NCBI GenBank assembly: GCA_964351365.1
Contig: CAYGNP010000009.1
Span: 1 to 64,000, forward strand
Length of the DNA stretch: 64,000 bases
Source of the DNA: UBA1672 sp964351365
GTDB taxonomy: Bacteria > Pseudomonadota > Alphaproteobacteria > Micavibrionales > Micavibrionaceae
Direction of reading: 5' to 3'
Numbering within the stretch: position 1 is the stretch's first letter; every line of letters begins with the position of its first letter. The notes under the pieces were generated by a model that was given only the letters and a program-made list of their open reading frames with translations, was not told the origin of the DNA and made no database searches. The position numbers were made by a program, and so were the translations under genes. Shown one piece after another: positions 42,763-51,288 of the stretch.

Positions 42763-43245
42763 ATGAAAAAATTTACAATGTTAACGATGGTTTTGTCGGT
42801 TTTTGCGCTCAGTGCGTGTGATACTCTTAGACAAAATGGTGTGAATAAACAGGCGATTGGGACGGGCAGTGGCGCAGTTCTGGGTGGGCTAGCTGCATCC
42901 ACGATCGGTAGCGGTTCCGGGCGTCTTTGGGCGACTGGTGCAGGCGTTCTGATCGGCGCGCTTGTGGGGAGTGAAATTGGTAAATCTCTCGACAAGGCAG
43001 ATATGAATTATATGCAAAATGCGACAGCGCAGGCACAAGCCGCTCCGGTGGGTGAGCCGATTTCGTGGTCTAATCCTGATTCCGGTAATTCCGGTGAAGT
43101 TGTGACGACGCGCGACGGTTACAGTGCGAGTGGTCGTTACTGCCGAGAGTTCCAGCAAACCGTTTATGTTGGCGGTAAGGAAGAATCAGCTTACGGCACC
43201 GCCTGTCAACAGCCTGATGGCAGTTGGCAGATTGTGAACGGATAG
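42763..43245 (+). CDS. 17-kDa-antigen-type glycine-zipper lipoprotein
   Basis: A 160-aa protein. The lipoprotein signal MKKFTMLTMVLSVFALSAC-D has a lipobox (LSAC, Cys at about residue 19). Residues about 30-70 form the glycine-zipper segment ('GSGAVLGGLAAS', 'GAGVLIGALVGSEIGKSLD'), as in the rickettsial 17-kDa surface antigen family. The C-terminal domain has two cysteines ('GRYCREFQQTVYVGG', 'YGTACQQPDGSWQIV'), matching the RT0821/Lpp1724-like antigen domain. It is anchored in the outer membrane, with an envelope-related role not well defined. It ends at a strong terminator shared with the converging 494-aa gene. Confidence 0.92.
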   Translation: MKKFTMLTMVLSVFALSACDTLRQNGVNKQAIGTGSGAVLGGLAASTIGSGSGRLWATGAGVLIGALVGSEIGKSLDKADMNYMQNATAQAQAAPVGEPISWSNPDSGNSGEVVTTRDGYSASGRYCREFQQTVYVGGKEESAYGTACQQPDGSWQIVNG

Positions 43246-43274
43246 CTCTTTAATATTGTCGAAATATCTCTTAG

Positions 43275-43308
43275 GCCGCGCTAGATTTTTTCTGGCGCGG
43301 TTTTTTTA
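43275..43308. terminator. Intrinsic terminator after 17-kDa-type lipoprotein
   Basis: A 10-bp stem, CCGCGCTAGA / TCTGGCGCGG with a single T-G wobble, around a T-rich loop, followed by seven T residues. It lies between the lipoprotein gene and the converging unknown gene. Confidence 0.9.
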
Positions 43309-44790
43309 TGAACCGTTTGTTTTAATCATATCCAGGACGTTTATCGTGCTTGAGGGATGATCGATGACTGTTTTTATGTCTATATCGCCTTTGATGTCTG
43401 TGGAACCATCCAATGCGGACAGAGCATGATGAAGCGAAGAAAATTCATCATTCTGTGCGCTGATGACGAGGAGATCACTTGGTGTTAGAAGCTCGCCCTT
43501 CCGAAGTTCATTGAAAACTTTTTTGCTAAAATGCTCAAGAGTATCCCATTTTATGTTTTCAACTTCGGAGAGAAAAATTTCTTCTGCTTGTTTTAAAAGC
43601 GCGGGTATCAGGCTGGGGTCAGTGCAGTGCCGAATAATCTCGGAAGCTCGAAGTAATGCTCCGCCGCACCAGCCGATAATAACAGATTTTTCGAGTAAAA
43701 GGATATTTTGCTTTCGGGCTATTTCGAGCAAAATTGTGTAATCTTCTCTGACTTTAATTTTTGTGAGCGCGCTCTTTATAAGTTCTTTGCACCGCTGTAT
43801 GTGAAGTTGTTCATTCTTCTCATCAGTCATAAAGGGATTATAATCATCAAAATTTGTTATAAGGGCTGGTTTTATTCCCAACCATTCTGCGATTGTATCA
43901 GCGTCGGACTGAATTTGTGTATTTGTGCTTGTATATACAGCGACGCCCAGAATTGTTTTTTGTGAGTGTCCCGCCCATGCCATTTGTTGTGCAGGTAAAC
44001 TGAATTCTTGCCATCCCTCTAAACTGATATTTTCGTAGGTTTTTGCAACCTGTTCTGCAATTTTTACGGCGGCTTGAATTGTTTTTCTGTTATTTTTATG
44101 GCTCTTTATTTGGTTATGGAGCACATCGTTTAACGTGTCGATAAATGAGGGGAAAGGATAATATTCTGAGCGAAATCCTTTTTCTACGTTAAGTGTATCA
44201 TGAACGCGTTGTCTTGCGATATGTTCTATTGCGTCTGTTCGTCCTTGCAGCATCTGTACGCAGGCGGAGAAAATATCACCGCCCAGGTTTCTGAAGCAAA
44301 TTTCCATTTTGCTTAATTGCGGTATAAGCAGATTATGTTCGTCAATATATCTTGGAACACCAGTTATGCGTTCTGCGGATTTTCGCCTTATGTAATCCTT
44401 GTATATTGATATTGCATGCCAAGCTATATTTAGGGCTTGGTTGCGCAAATTTTCTTCGCTTGAAAAGCGATCGTGGTTTATGAAACAAAGTCCAACATAA
44501 TCATTATTTATAAAAAATCCAAGAAATCCAGGTGAGTTTTGCCGAGCCATGCATATAAAACGTGACTGGTTTTTTGACAGTATTTTTTCAACTTCATCTT
44601 TATTTGGATATTCAAGCAGGTGATTTCCTGCAGGCAAATCTTCAAATATTTTTGAATCTCTCAAATATTCTCTTTTACGGTTATCCTCACCGTGAATTGT
44701 AAAATGCAGGTATAGATCAGGGAATGATGCCTGGACTTGTCGCCGAACGACATTGCAAATATGCTTTGCTGTGTTGTAATCTACAGACAT
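43306..44790 (-). CDS. Uncharacterised 494-aa cytosolic protein
   Basis: A protein of 494 aa with no signal peptide and no transmembrane helix. It is mostly helical with scattered cysteines. The N-terminal 130 residues have alternating strands and helices ('ASFPDLYLHFTIHGED', 'FLGFFINNDYVGLCFINHDRF'), which might be a small alpha/beta sensor or a nuclease-like fold. The rest is long helices. 'LLLEKSVIIGWCGGALLRAS' is near residue 370. I recognise no family. Codon use appears more AT-rich than the neighbours by eye, which could mean recent acquisition. It is monocistronic, with a 187-bp spacer before fabI. Confidence 0.6.
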   Translation of the reverse strand: MSVDYNTAKHICNVVRRQVQASFPDLYLHFTIHGEDNRKREYLRDSKIFEDLPAGNHLLEYPNKDEVEKILSKNQSRFICMARQNSPGFLGFFINNDYVGLCFINHDRFSSEENLRNQALNIAWHAISIYKDYIRRKSAERITGVPRYIDEHNLLIPQLSKMEICFRNLGGDIFSACVQMLQGRTDAIEHIARQRVHDTLNVEKGFRSEYYPFPSFIDTLNDVLHNQIKSHKNNRKTIQAAVKIAEQVAKTYENISLEGWQEFSLPAQQMAWAGHSQKTILGVAVYTSTNTQIQSDADTIAEWLGIKPALITNFDDYNPFMTDEKNEQLHIQRCKELIKSALTKIKVREDYTILLEIARKQNILLLEKSVIIGWCGGALLRASEIIRHCTDPSLIPALLKQAEEIFLSEVENIKWDTLEHFSKKVFNELRKGELLTPSDLLVISAQNDEFSSLHHALSALDGSTDIKGDIDIKTVIDHPSSTINVLDMIKTNGS

Positions 44791-44977
44791 TATTTTACTT
44801 TATTAATTAAGTTTATGGTCGTGATTATACCAAAAGCGATGTTCGCTTATATTGTACAGAAGGTTACAGAAATAGTATAGATCTATGGGCAAATTTAATA
44901 ATACCGCACTCTGGACGAATGTGGTTAAATGTGTAGGATATGACGGTTAAAAAATGAAAAGGTTTTAAAGTACGCTG
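44791..44977. other. AT-rich spacer before fabI
   Basis: A spacer of 187 bp between divergent genes with no reading frame or RNA that I can support. It presumably carries the promoters of the 494-aa gene and of the fabI unit, but no clear sigma-70 pair was identified. Confidence 0.3.
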
Positions 44978-45814
44978 ATGATGACAAGTGATTTTTTAAA
45001 AGGGAAACGCGGCCTTGTTATGGGGGTTGCTAATGATCGCTCAATTGCGTGGGGGTTGGCGGAGAGCGCTGCGGCGAATGGAGCGGATCTTGCGTTTACC
45101 TATCAGGGGGATGCGCTTCTTAAACGTGTGAAACCTCTGGCAGAGCGGGTGGGTGCGGATTTGCTGATCCCTTGTGATGTAACGGATATGGCCAGTATTG
45201 ATGCAGCGTTTGAGCAAATCAAGAAAGAATGGGGGCAGATTGACTTCGTCGTTCATGCGATTGCATTTTCCGATAAAAACGAACTTGATGGGATGTATCT
45301 GAACACCAGCCGGGAGAATTTCCTGCGCACGATGGATATCTCGGTTTATTCCTTCACGGCGGTTGCGCAGCGCGCTGTGCCTTTGATGAAAGAGGGGGGA
45401 TCGCTTTTGACGCTGACCTATTATGGGGCGGAGCAGGTGATGCCGCATTATAATGTGATGGGTGTTGCGAAGGCCGCGCTGGAGGCAAGCGTCAAATATT
45501 TGGCGGCGGATCTGGGTAAAGATAATATTCGGGTGAATGCGATTTCTGCGGGGCCGATCAAAACTTTGGCGGCTAGCGGTATCGGGGATTTCCGTTTTAT
45601 CCTGAAGTGGAATGAGCTCAATGCGCCGCTCAAGCGTAATGTCACGATTGAGGATGTTGGCCGCTCCGGGCTTTATTTGCTCTCTGATCTGGCGAGCGGG
45701 GTTACGGGGGAAATCCTGCATGTGGATAGCGGTTATCATACTGTTGGTATGCTCTCGGTGGATAATGTTGCGGAGTCAGCGGAATTGCTGGCGAGTATGA
45801 AGCCGAAGGGATGA
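44978..45814 (+). CDS. fabI: Enoyl-[acyl-carrier-protein] reductase (NADH)
   Basis: A protein of 278 aa in the FabI class of short-chain dehydrogenases. The N-terminus 'LKGKRGLVMGVANDRSIAWG' has the altered glycine-rich NAD site typical of FabI. The active-site set is the first Tyr in 'LTYYGAEQVMPHYNVMGVAK', then Y-x6-K (YNVMGVAK), and 'NAISAGPIKTLAASGI' follows. It reduces the double bond in the last step of each fatty acid elongation cycle, and FabI is the usual target of triclosan-like compounds. AAAGG lies about 12 bases before the first ATG. The thioesterase gene overlaps its stop (ATGA), indicating coupling. Confidence 0.97.
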   Translation: MMTSDFLKGKRGLVMGVANDRSIAWGLAESAAANGADLAFTYQGDALLKRVKPLAERVGADLLIPCDVTDMASIDAAFEQIKKEWGQIDFVVHAIAFSDKNELDGMYLNTSRENFLRTMDISVYSFTAVAQRAVPLMKEGGSLLTLTYYGAEQVMPHYNVMGVAKAALEASVKYLAADLGKDNIRVNAISAGPIKTLAASGIGDFRFILKWNELNAPLKRNVTIEDVGRSGLYLLSDLASGVTGEILHVDSGYHTVGMLSVDNVAESAELLASMKPKG

Positions 45815-46275
45815 TCTGGTTCAAAGACTACACGCTCGATTTTTTGCAAGGCATGCGCGCGGCCAATATGGGAGAGCATTTGGGCCTTGAAATTATTGAG
45901 GTGGGCGATGATTTCCTGAAGGGGCGGATGCCGGTCGATCATCGCACAACGCAGCCATTTGGTATTCTCCATGGGGGTGCAAGCTGTGTTTTGGCGGAAA
46001 CTCTTGGCTCTGTGGCGGCGTGGATGACGATTGATCCGGAGAAATACCGCGCCGTGGGGCTTGAGATTAACTGTAACCATATTCGTGCGGTCACGCAGGG
46101 GCATGTGATTGGTGTTTGCAGTCCGCTGCATACTGGCCGGAGGACACAAGTCTGGCAGACGGATATGGTGGAGGAAGCAACAGGCAAGCGAACGGCGATT
46201 AGCCGTTTGACGGTTGCGGTTATCGATCATGGTACGTTATCAGCGCAAAAGGATAAGGTCGTTGTTTCGGAATAA
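45811..46275 (+). CDS. Hotdog thioesterase, YdiI/PaaI type
   Basis: A protein of 154 aa. The hotdog-fold signature is 'TTQPFGILHGGASCVLAETL', with the HGG loop and the catalytic Glu as in YdiI/MenI and EntH. 'AVGLEINCNHIRAVTQGHVIG' and 'RRTQVWQTDMV' complete the sheet. It hydrolyses acyl-CoA or aryl-CoA thioesters; the substrate is unknown. Its ATG overlaps the fabI stop by 4 bp, so the two are translated together, which hints at a role in clearing stalled acyl thioesters during fatty acid synthesis. The next gene overlaps its end. Confidence 0.9.
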   Translation: MIWFKDYTLDFLQGMRAANMGEHLGLEIIEVGDDFLKGRMPVDHRTTQPFGILHGGASCVLAETLGSVAAWMTIDPEKYRAVGLEINCNHIRAVTQGHVIGVCSPLHTGRRTQVWQTDMVEEATGKRTAISRLTVAVIDHGTLSAQKDKVVVSE

Positions 46276-47143
46276 TATCAAAGCTTTTTTGTTAATATTT
46301 TTCTTCATTCTTCCTTTGGGTTCTTGTACGTATTTGGGCCTGCGCGCAGTGAATTTTCCTTCCTATTTTGAGGGTTTTAGCGTTATGCGCGACGTTGTTT
46401 TTGACGCAGCGCATGATCTTAGGCTTGATGTTTACAGCCCCAAAAATGCAAAGGCCGGGCAGTATCCTGTCTTGTTCTTTATTTATGGCGGTCGATGGAC
46501 AACGGGGGTCAAGGAGGATTACCGTTTTATTGCAGGCCGGTTTGTTGATTTGGGTTATGTGGTTGTGATTGCAGATTACCGGAAATATCCAGATGTTAAA
46601 TTTCCAGAATTTGTTGAGGATTCTGCTTCTGCCTTGTTATGGACGCATGAAAATATTATGAAATACGGGGGAGATGCAGAGCAGATTGTTGTTGCTGGCC
46701 ACTCGGCGGGGGCCCATATGGGGGCACTTTTGGCCTCTGATGAGCGATATTTGAAGGGTAAGGTTAAGATACAGGCATTTGCAGGGTTGGCGGGCCCTTA
46801 TGCTTTTACGCCGGATGAGCCGGATCTGGAGGATATGTTCGGGCCTCCTGAGCGGTATGCGCAGATGCAGGTTCCTACTTTTATTGATGGTAAAGAACCA
46901 CCGATGCTTTTGCTTTATGGGGCGCAGGATGATGTGGTTGCGGCGTTTAACTATGAGCGCCTAGAGGCGGCGATTAAAGGTAAGGGTGGGCAGGTCAGCA
47001 GTATTGTCTATCCGGAATATGGTCATGTTGGGCTTTTACTGTCTTTGTCCTGGGTGAAGGACGATGAAAAACGAGTGGCCGGGGATATGGATAGTTTTTT
47101 TAAGAATGCTCTGTCAAAGCCTAAGAAAAATATCGCCAAATGA
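46229..47143 (+). CDS. Alpha/beta-hydrolase lipoprotein (BD-FAE/esterase type)
   Basis: The frame is open from a TTG at 46214. I give the ATG at 46229 (304 aa), but a TTG at 46262 has AGGA about 9 bases upstream and would start right before the hydrophobic signal ('AFLLIFFFILPLGSC', lipobox LGSC). The hydrolase fold shows 'YPVLFFIYGGRWTTG' (oxyanion HGG-like, here Y-G-G), the nucleophile 'VAGHSAGAHMGAL' (G-x-S-x-G), 'LLYGAQDDVV' (Asp) and 'EYGHVGLL' (His). It is probably an outer-membrane-anchored esterase or lipase. It overlaps the thioesterase and forms the third gene of the fabI unit. Confidence 0.87.
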   Translation: MVRYQRKRIRSLFRNNIKAFLLIFFFILPLGSCTYLGLRAVNFPSYFEGFSVMRDVVFDAAHDLRLDVYSPKNAKAGQYPVLFFIYGGRWTTGVKEDYRFIAGRFVDLGYVVVIADYRKYPDVKFPEFVEDSASALLWTHENIMKYGGDAEQIVVAGHSAGAHMGALLASDERYLKGKVKIQAFAGLAGPYAFTPDEPDLEDMFGPPERYAQMQVPTFIDGKEPPMLLLYGAQDDVVAAFNYERLEAAIKGKGGQVSSIVYPEYGHVGLLLSLSWVKDDEKRVAGDMDSFFKNALSKPKKNIAK

Positions 47144-47158
47144 ACAAAAATAGGCATA

Positions 47159-48238
47159 ATGGCGCATATGTCTGGTAATCGATTTGGTACATTATTTCAG
47201 TATACGACCTTTGGGGAGAGCCATGGGCCAGCGATTGGCGCGGTTGTGGATGGCGTTCCTCCGCGCATTCCCCTGGATGAGCCCTTTATCCAGCAATTTC
47301 TTGATAAGCGTAAACCCGGGCAAAACCGCTACACGACGCAGCGTAAAGAGGCGGATGAGGTTCAGATTCTCTCCGGTGTGTTTGAGGGTATGAGCACGGG
47401 TACGCCGATTGGGTTATTGATTCATAATACCGATCAAAAATCCAAGGATTATGGGGATATCAAGGATAAGTTCCGCCCCGGGCATGCGGATTATACGTAT
47501 CAGGAAAAATATGGCATACGTGATTATCGCGGCGGGGGGAGGTCTTCTGCACGCGAGACGGCGATGCGCGTTGCGGCCGGAGCCATTGCGCGCAAGGTTT
47601 TGTCGCATCAGATTGGTGAACAGGTGAGCATTCGCGCGGCGGTGGTTCAGGTTGGCACGGAAAAGATTGATCGCTCTCTTTGGGATTGGGATCAGGTTGA
47701 TCAAAATCCGTTCTTCTCGCCTGATGCTCAGGCGGCTGAGCGATGGGCGGATTATCTGGATGGGGTGCGTAAGAACGGATCGAGCGCTGGCGCTATTATT
47801 GAAGTGCATGCGCGGGGTATACCTGCCGGTTTGGGCGCTCCGGTTTATGATAAGCTGGATGCGGATCTGGCCAAGGCGATGATGAGCATTAATGCCGTGA
47901 AGGCCGTTGAGATCGGTGCAGGGTTTGAGGCGGCGATGCTATCAGGACAAGAAAATGCAGATGAGATAAGGGCTGATGGGTTTCAGAGCAATAATGCGGG
48001 CGGCATCCTTGGCGGCATATCATCCGGGCAGGATATTGTTGTGCGCGTGGCGTTCAAGCCAACAAGTTCAATTTTAACGCCTGTGAAAACAATTGATAAA
48101 TCGGGGCAAGAGACTGATATAATCACCAAAGGACGGCACGATCCATGTGTTGGCATACGCGGCGCGCCTGTAGTGGAGGCGATGATGGCCTGCGTTCTTG
48201 CAGATCATTGGCTGAGGCATAAGGCGCAGTGCTTGTGA
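47159..48238 (+). CDS. aroC: Chorismate synthase
   Basis: A protein of 359 aa. All three family signatures are seen: 'GESHGPAIGAVVDGVPP' near residue 20, 'DYRGGGRSSARETAMRVAAG' around 123-142, and the C-terminal 'RHDPCVGIRGAPVVEAMMA'. The basic and flavin-binding residues of the FMN-dependent enzyme are in place. It converts EPSP to chorismate, the branch point for aromatic amino acids, folate and ubiquinone. It follows the esterase gene by 15 bp, so it may be the fourth gene of the fabI transcript. An ATG three codons later is an alternative start. Confidence 0.98.
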   Translation: MAHMSGNRFGTLFQYTTFGESHGPAIGAVVDGVPPRIPLDEPFIQQFLDKRKPGQNRYTTQRKEADEVQILSGVFEGMSTGTPIGLLIHNTDQKSKDYGDIKDKFRPGHADYTYQEKYGIRDYRGGGRSSARETAMRVAAGAIARKVLSHQIGEQVSIRAAVVQVGTEKIDRSLWDWDQVDQNPFFSPDAQAAERWADYLDGVRKNGSSAGAIIEVHARGIPAGLGAPVYDKLDADLAKAMMSINAVKAVEIGAGFEAAMLSGQENADEIRADGFQSNNAGGILGGISSGQDIVVRVAFKPTSSILTPVKTIDKSGQETDIITKGRHDPCVGIRGAPVVEAMMACVLADHWLRHKAQCL

Positions 48239-48528
48239 CGGTAAAAGACGCAAAAAAACATTCCTATTTTTTTGTTATGTTCAGGTTTCTTCGAAGTGTT
48301 TGTGCCTTTGTCGGTGCAATAACAATATGCGCGTTTGCGTGGTCTGGGATTTACGTTCTTTATACCGAAGAGGGTGATTTTGACGTTGAGGTTTCTTATT
48401 CCAACGGGCTATATATTCATATCAAGGTGCTTGAGCAGGATGAGCGCGATTATGAAAGTGCTTCTCGTGCTCGTGGTGAGAGTTATGGATCGCCTGCTGC
48501 GTTCAGGAAAAAAATGTTAGAACGTTAG
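48229..48528 (+). CDS. Small single-pass membrane protein
   Basis: The start is uncertain: GTG at 48229 (99 aa, overlapping aroC), GTG at 48235 or ATG at 48277 (83 aa). One transmembrane helix is clear ('FLRSVCAFVGAITICAFAWSG', about residues 20-41 of the long form), followed by a polar domain of about 55 residues with 'DFDVEVSYSNGLYIHIKVLE', a beta-strand pattern, and a charged tail. No family was recognised. It sits between aroC and sppA on the same strand, 37 bp from sppA, and may be translated from the same mRNA. Confidence 0.5.
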   Translation: MLVTVKDAKKHSYFFVMFRFLRSVCAFVGAITICAFAWSGIYVLYTEEGDFDVEVSYSNGLYIHIKVLEQDERDYESASRARGESYGSPAAFRKKMLER

Positions 48529-48565
48529 TTTTGATGTATGTTTTTTATAAAAAGAGAGTTTTGGT

Positions 48566-50461
48566 ATGAATAAAAATCCGTGGTCACGGCAAAAGAATTT
48601 TTATACGTCGCCGCAGGCTGTTCAAGTTGAACGTAGTCCAAAGCGGCGGTGGTTAATTCTGCCTATATTGTGGAAAGCGTTGGTTCGGACATGTACTGCT
48701 TTGGGAGCGATGATCCTTATCAGTGTCGTTTATGTGATGTGGCTTGTGGGCCCCGCGCTTGAAAATATCGAGACCGGTCTGCCTGAGGAGATGGTTCTTT
48801 ACATGGAGCTTGATGGAAATCTGAGTGATTTGCCTTCAGAGATTAGTCTGGTTGATCCTTTTTCAAAACAAAAGCGCACATTGAAAAGTTATATCGATGC
48901 GATTGAGCGGGCAAAAACTGATCCGCGTGTGAAGGGGATTTATGCGAATGCGGTTTCTGCAACATATCCAGTTGCGTATATTCAAGAGTTGCGTGAGGCG
49001 ATTATAGATTTCCGCACAAGTGGTAAGTTTGCCTATATTTACGCGCCTTCTTATGATGGTGGTCTTGGGTCCTATTATCTTGCTTCCGGTTTTGATGAAA
49101 TATGGATGCAGCCGATTGGGGTTGTTATGATTAACGGTATTAGCGCGGAAATGCCCTTTTTCCGTGAGGTTATGGATAAAATCGGCGTGGAGCCTAATTT
49201 TTTCCAGCGTAAAGAATATAAGAGCGCGTATGAAAGCTTTACCAATTCCAAGATTTCCGAGGCGAACAGGGAATCAACACAGGCGTTGATTGATGATATT
49301 GCCGGCACGATTAGTGCGGATATTTCAAAAGACCGGAATATTGATTTTAATTCTTTGGTTGATCGGGGATTGTTTATTGCACAAGAGGCAGAAAAAGCTG
49401 GGCTTGTGGATCATGTGAATTATGCGGACGAGTTGGTTGATCATATTAATACCCTTGTGACGGGCGAAGATGATTCCATGGGTGTGGCCTATGTTCAGTT
49501 TGACCGGTATGTAAATGATATGGCTAAAGTTAATAAGAGTATGTTTGCGAAAAAGAAGGATGATAATTCTTCCTCAAAACCGCAAGTGGCACTAATTTAT
49601 GCTATGGGGGCTATTGTTGATGAGGATGATAAGGGCGCGGGAGTTGATGATGGTGTTGCGGGCGCTGATGAAATTGCGGGGGCTCTTCTGGATGTTGCGG
49701 AAGATGAGAGTATCAAGGCGGTTGTGCTGCGGGTGAACAGTCCGGGCGGCTCACCTGTTGCTTCTGAAACGATCCTAAGAGCTATACATAAAGTGCAGGA
49801 GGCGGGGAAAACTGTTACGGTTTCTATGGGGCCAGTGGCGGCATCAGGCGGATACTGGATTTCTGCGTCTGCGGATCAGATTTTTGTTTTGCCGACGACA
49901 ATTACCGGCTCTATCGGGGTGTTGGGCGGCAAGTTTTCTGCAGAAAAATTATGGGAGCAGGTTGGTGTGAATTGGGGCCGCGTGCAATGGGGTAAAAATT
50001 CGGGCATGTGGTCGATGAATACGCCGTTTTCCAAAGCTGAGGCAGAGCGCATGAATGTGATGCTTGATAATATTTATGATGGATTTATTTCGCGCGTGGC
50101 TGAGGGGCGCGGTATGGACAAGCAGGCGGTTGAGAAGATTGCCCGCGGGCGCGTGTGGTCTGGTGTTCAGGCGGTGAAAATTGGTCTGGCTGATCAGTTT
50201 GGCGGTTTGAATGCTGCGCTTGACTATGCGGCTGTCAAGGCGGGTGCGAGTGATCGTCGTCAGGTTGATGTTGTTATTATGCCTAAGCCTTTGAGCGCAT
50301 TTGAGCAGTTTGTCGAGCTGCTTGAGGTTCAGGCTACCTCCGGAAAAACTCTTGGCAAGATCTTAAGCCATTTGAAGCCTTTGGAGGCGTTGATCGATGA
50401 CGCTATGATTATGCATGATGCTAAAACCAACAGTGTTTATGCGCCGATTAATGTTCCGTGA
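48566..50461 (+). CDS. sppA: Signal peptide peptidase SppA, 67K type
   Basis: A long-form SppA of 631 aa with a single N-terminal membrane anchor (about residues 36-58). The N-terminal half carries the Lys of the Ser-Lys dyad in 'FFQRKEYKSAYESF'. The C-terminal half has the nucleophile Ser in 'GPVAASGGYWISASADQIF', preceded by 'LRVNSPGGSPVASETI'. It forms a membrane-bound tetramer that degrades cleaved signal peptides on the periplasmic side. GAGAG upstream is a moderate ribosome site. The 3' end overlaps the converging HAD gene by 14 bp. Confidence 0.95.
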   Translation: MNKNPWSRQKNFYTSPQAVQVERSPKRRWLILPILWKALVRTCTALGAMILISVVYVMWLVGPALENIETGLPEEMVLYMELDGNLSDLPSEISLVDPFSKQKRTLKSYIDAIERAKTDPRVKGIYANAVSATYPVAYIQELREAIIDFRTSGKFAYIYAPSYDGGLGSYYLASGFDEIWMQPIGVVMINGISAEMPFFREVMDKIGVEPNFFQRKEYKSAYESFTNSKISEANRESTQALIDDIAGTISADISKDRNIDFNSLVDRGLFIAQEAEKAGLVDHVNYADELVDHINTLVTGEDDSMGVAYVQFDRYVNDMAKVNKSMFAKKKDDNSSSKPQVALIYAMGAIVDEDDKGAGVDDGVAGADEIAGALLDVAEDESIKAVVLRVNSPGGSPVASETILRAIHKVQEAGKTVTVSMGPVAASGGYWISASADQIFVLPTTITGSIGVLGGKFSAEKLWEQVGVNWGRVQWGKNSGMWSMNTPFSKAEAERMNVMLDNIYDGFISRVAEGRGMDKQAVEKIARGRVWSGVQAVKIGLADQFGGLNAALDYAAVKAGASDRRQVDVVIMPKPLSAFEQFVELLEVQATSGKTLGKILSHLKPLEALIDDAMIMHDAKTNSVYAPINVP

Positions 50462-51218
50462 CAGGTGTGAGGCTTTGGTCTTCAGTTTTTTTTTCCAGAG
50501 ATTCCGGTTTTTCAAACATGAGCCTTAATTGGTCGTACATATCATGGAAAGACATAATGATATGGTCTGGGCCGTAATTTTTTTCAAGAACAGCAACGGC
50601 AGCATTAAAGGCCACGGCCACAGGGATAATTTTTCCTGCAATTGCGCCTGATGCAGCGATAGCGGCGATAACGTCTTTGCGCCGGTCACCGATGTACCAA
50701 ATCATGTCATCTTTATGCGGTTCGATGTTCATTCGTTTGAGGGCAAGCAGTATAGGTTCCGGGTTTGGTTTTGATTTTGTAATATCTTCGCGGAAGATTG
50801 TGGTTTGGAAATAATGCTCCAGGTCAAATTTGTCTAGAATGTCGTGACCGTATCCTGCGCCTAGGCCGTTGCTGACCAGAGCCATGGGGATATTGTGAGT
50901 ACGCAGGAGATCAAGGACGTCATATATGCCGGGGCAGGGCTGTACGATTTGTTCAACGGGCTTGCGCCGGAATTTATGAATGGCACGGTGAACCAGTAAT
51001 TTTGGCTTTTTCTTTTTGTCGTTGCTCCATTCCGGGTCGTGCCATTCGGGTACGATCGGGCCTTGTGCGCCGCGTTTGAATATCCAGGCAAAAAGTTTTG
51101 AGATTTTGTAGGAGATGTTATCCAGAAATTCGAGGATATGCAAAAGCCGAGGATTAATGTGGCGAACGGCTGTTCCGTCCATATCAAAAATCACGATTGT
51201 AGGTTTTTGCAATGACAT
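50448..51218 (-). CDS. HAD-family hydrolase, phosphoglycolate phosphatase-like
   Basis: A protein of 256 aa. Motif I is 'VIFDMDGTAV' (DxDGT), motif II 'ALVSNGLGAGYG', motif III the Lys in 'DITKSKPNPEPIL', and motif IV 'WYIGDRRKDVIAA' (GDxxxD). The cap is unusually long and basic (about residues 40-85, 'KKKKPKLLVHRAIHKFRRK'), different from standard Gph. It is a phosphatase for a small phosphorylated metabolite, identity unknown. It lies 70 bp downstream of dxs on the minus strand and could be the last gene of that unit. Confidence 0.9.
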   Translation of the reverse strand: MSLQKPTIVIFDMDGTAVRHINPRLLHILEFLDNISYKISKLFAWIFKRGAQGPIVPEWHDPEWSNDKKKKPKLLVHRAIHKFRRKPVEQIVQPCPGIYDVLDLLRTHNIPMALVSNGLGAGYGHDILDKFDLEHYFQTTIFREDITKSKPNPEPILLALKRMNIEPHKDDMIWYIGDRRKDVIAAIAASGAIAGKIIPVAVAFNAAVAVLEKNYGPDHIIMSFHDMYDQLRLMFEKPESLEKKTEDQSLTPVTEH

Positions 51219-51288
51219 TTAGTGAGCGTAGAGGAAAAAATAAGCTATATCAACAAGAACCGGGATTTCTTGACTTAGATAGTTGTGT

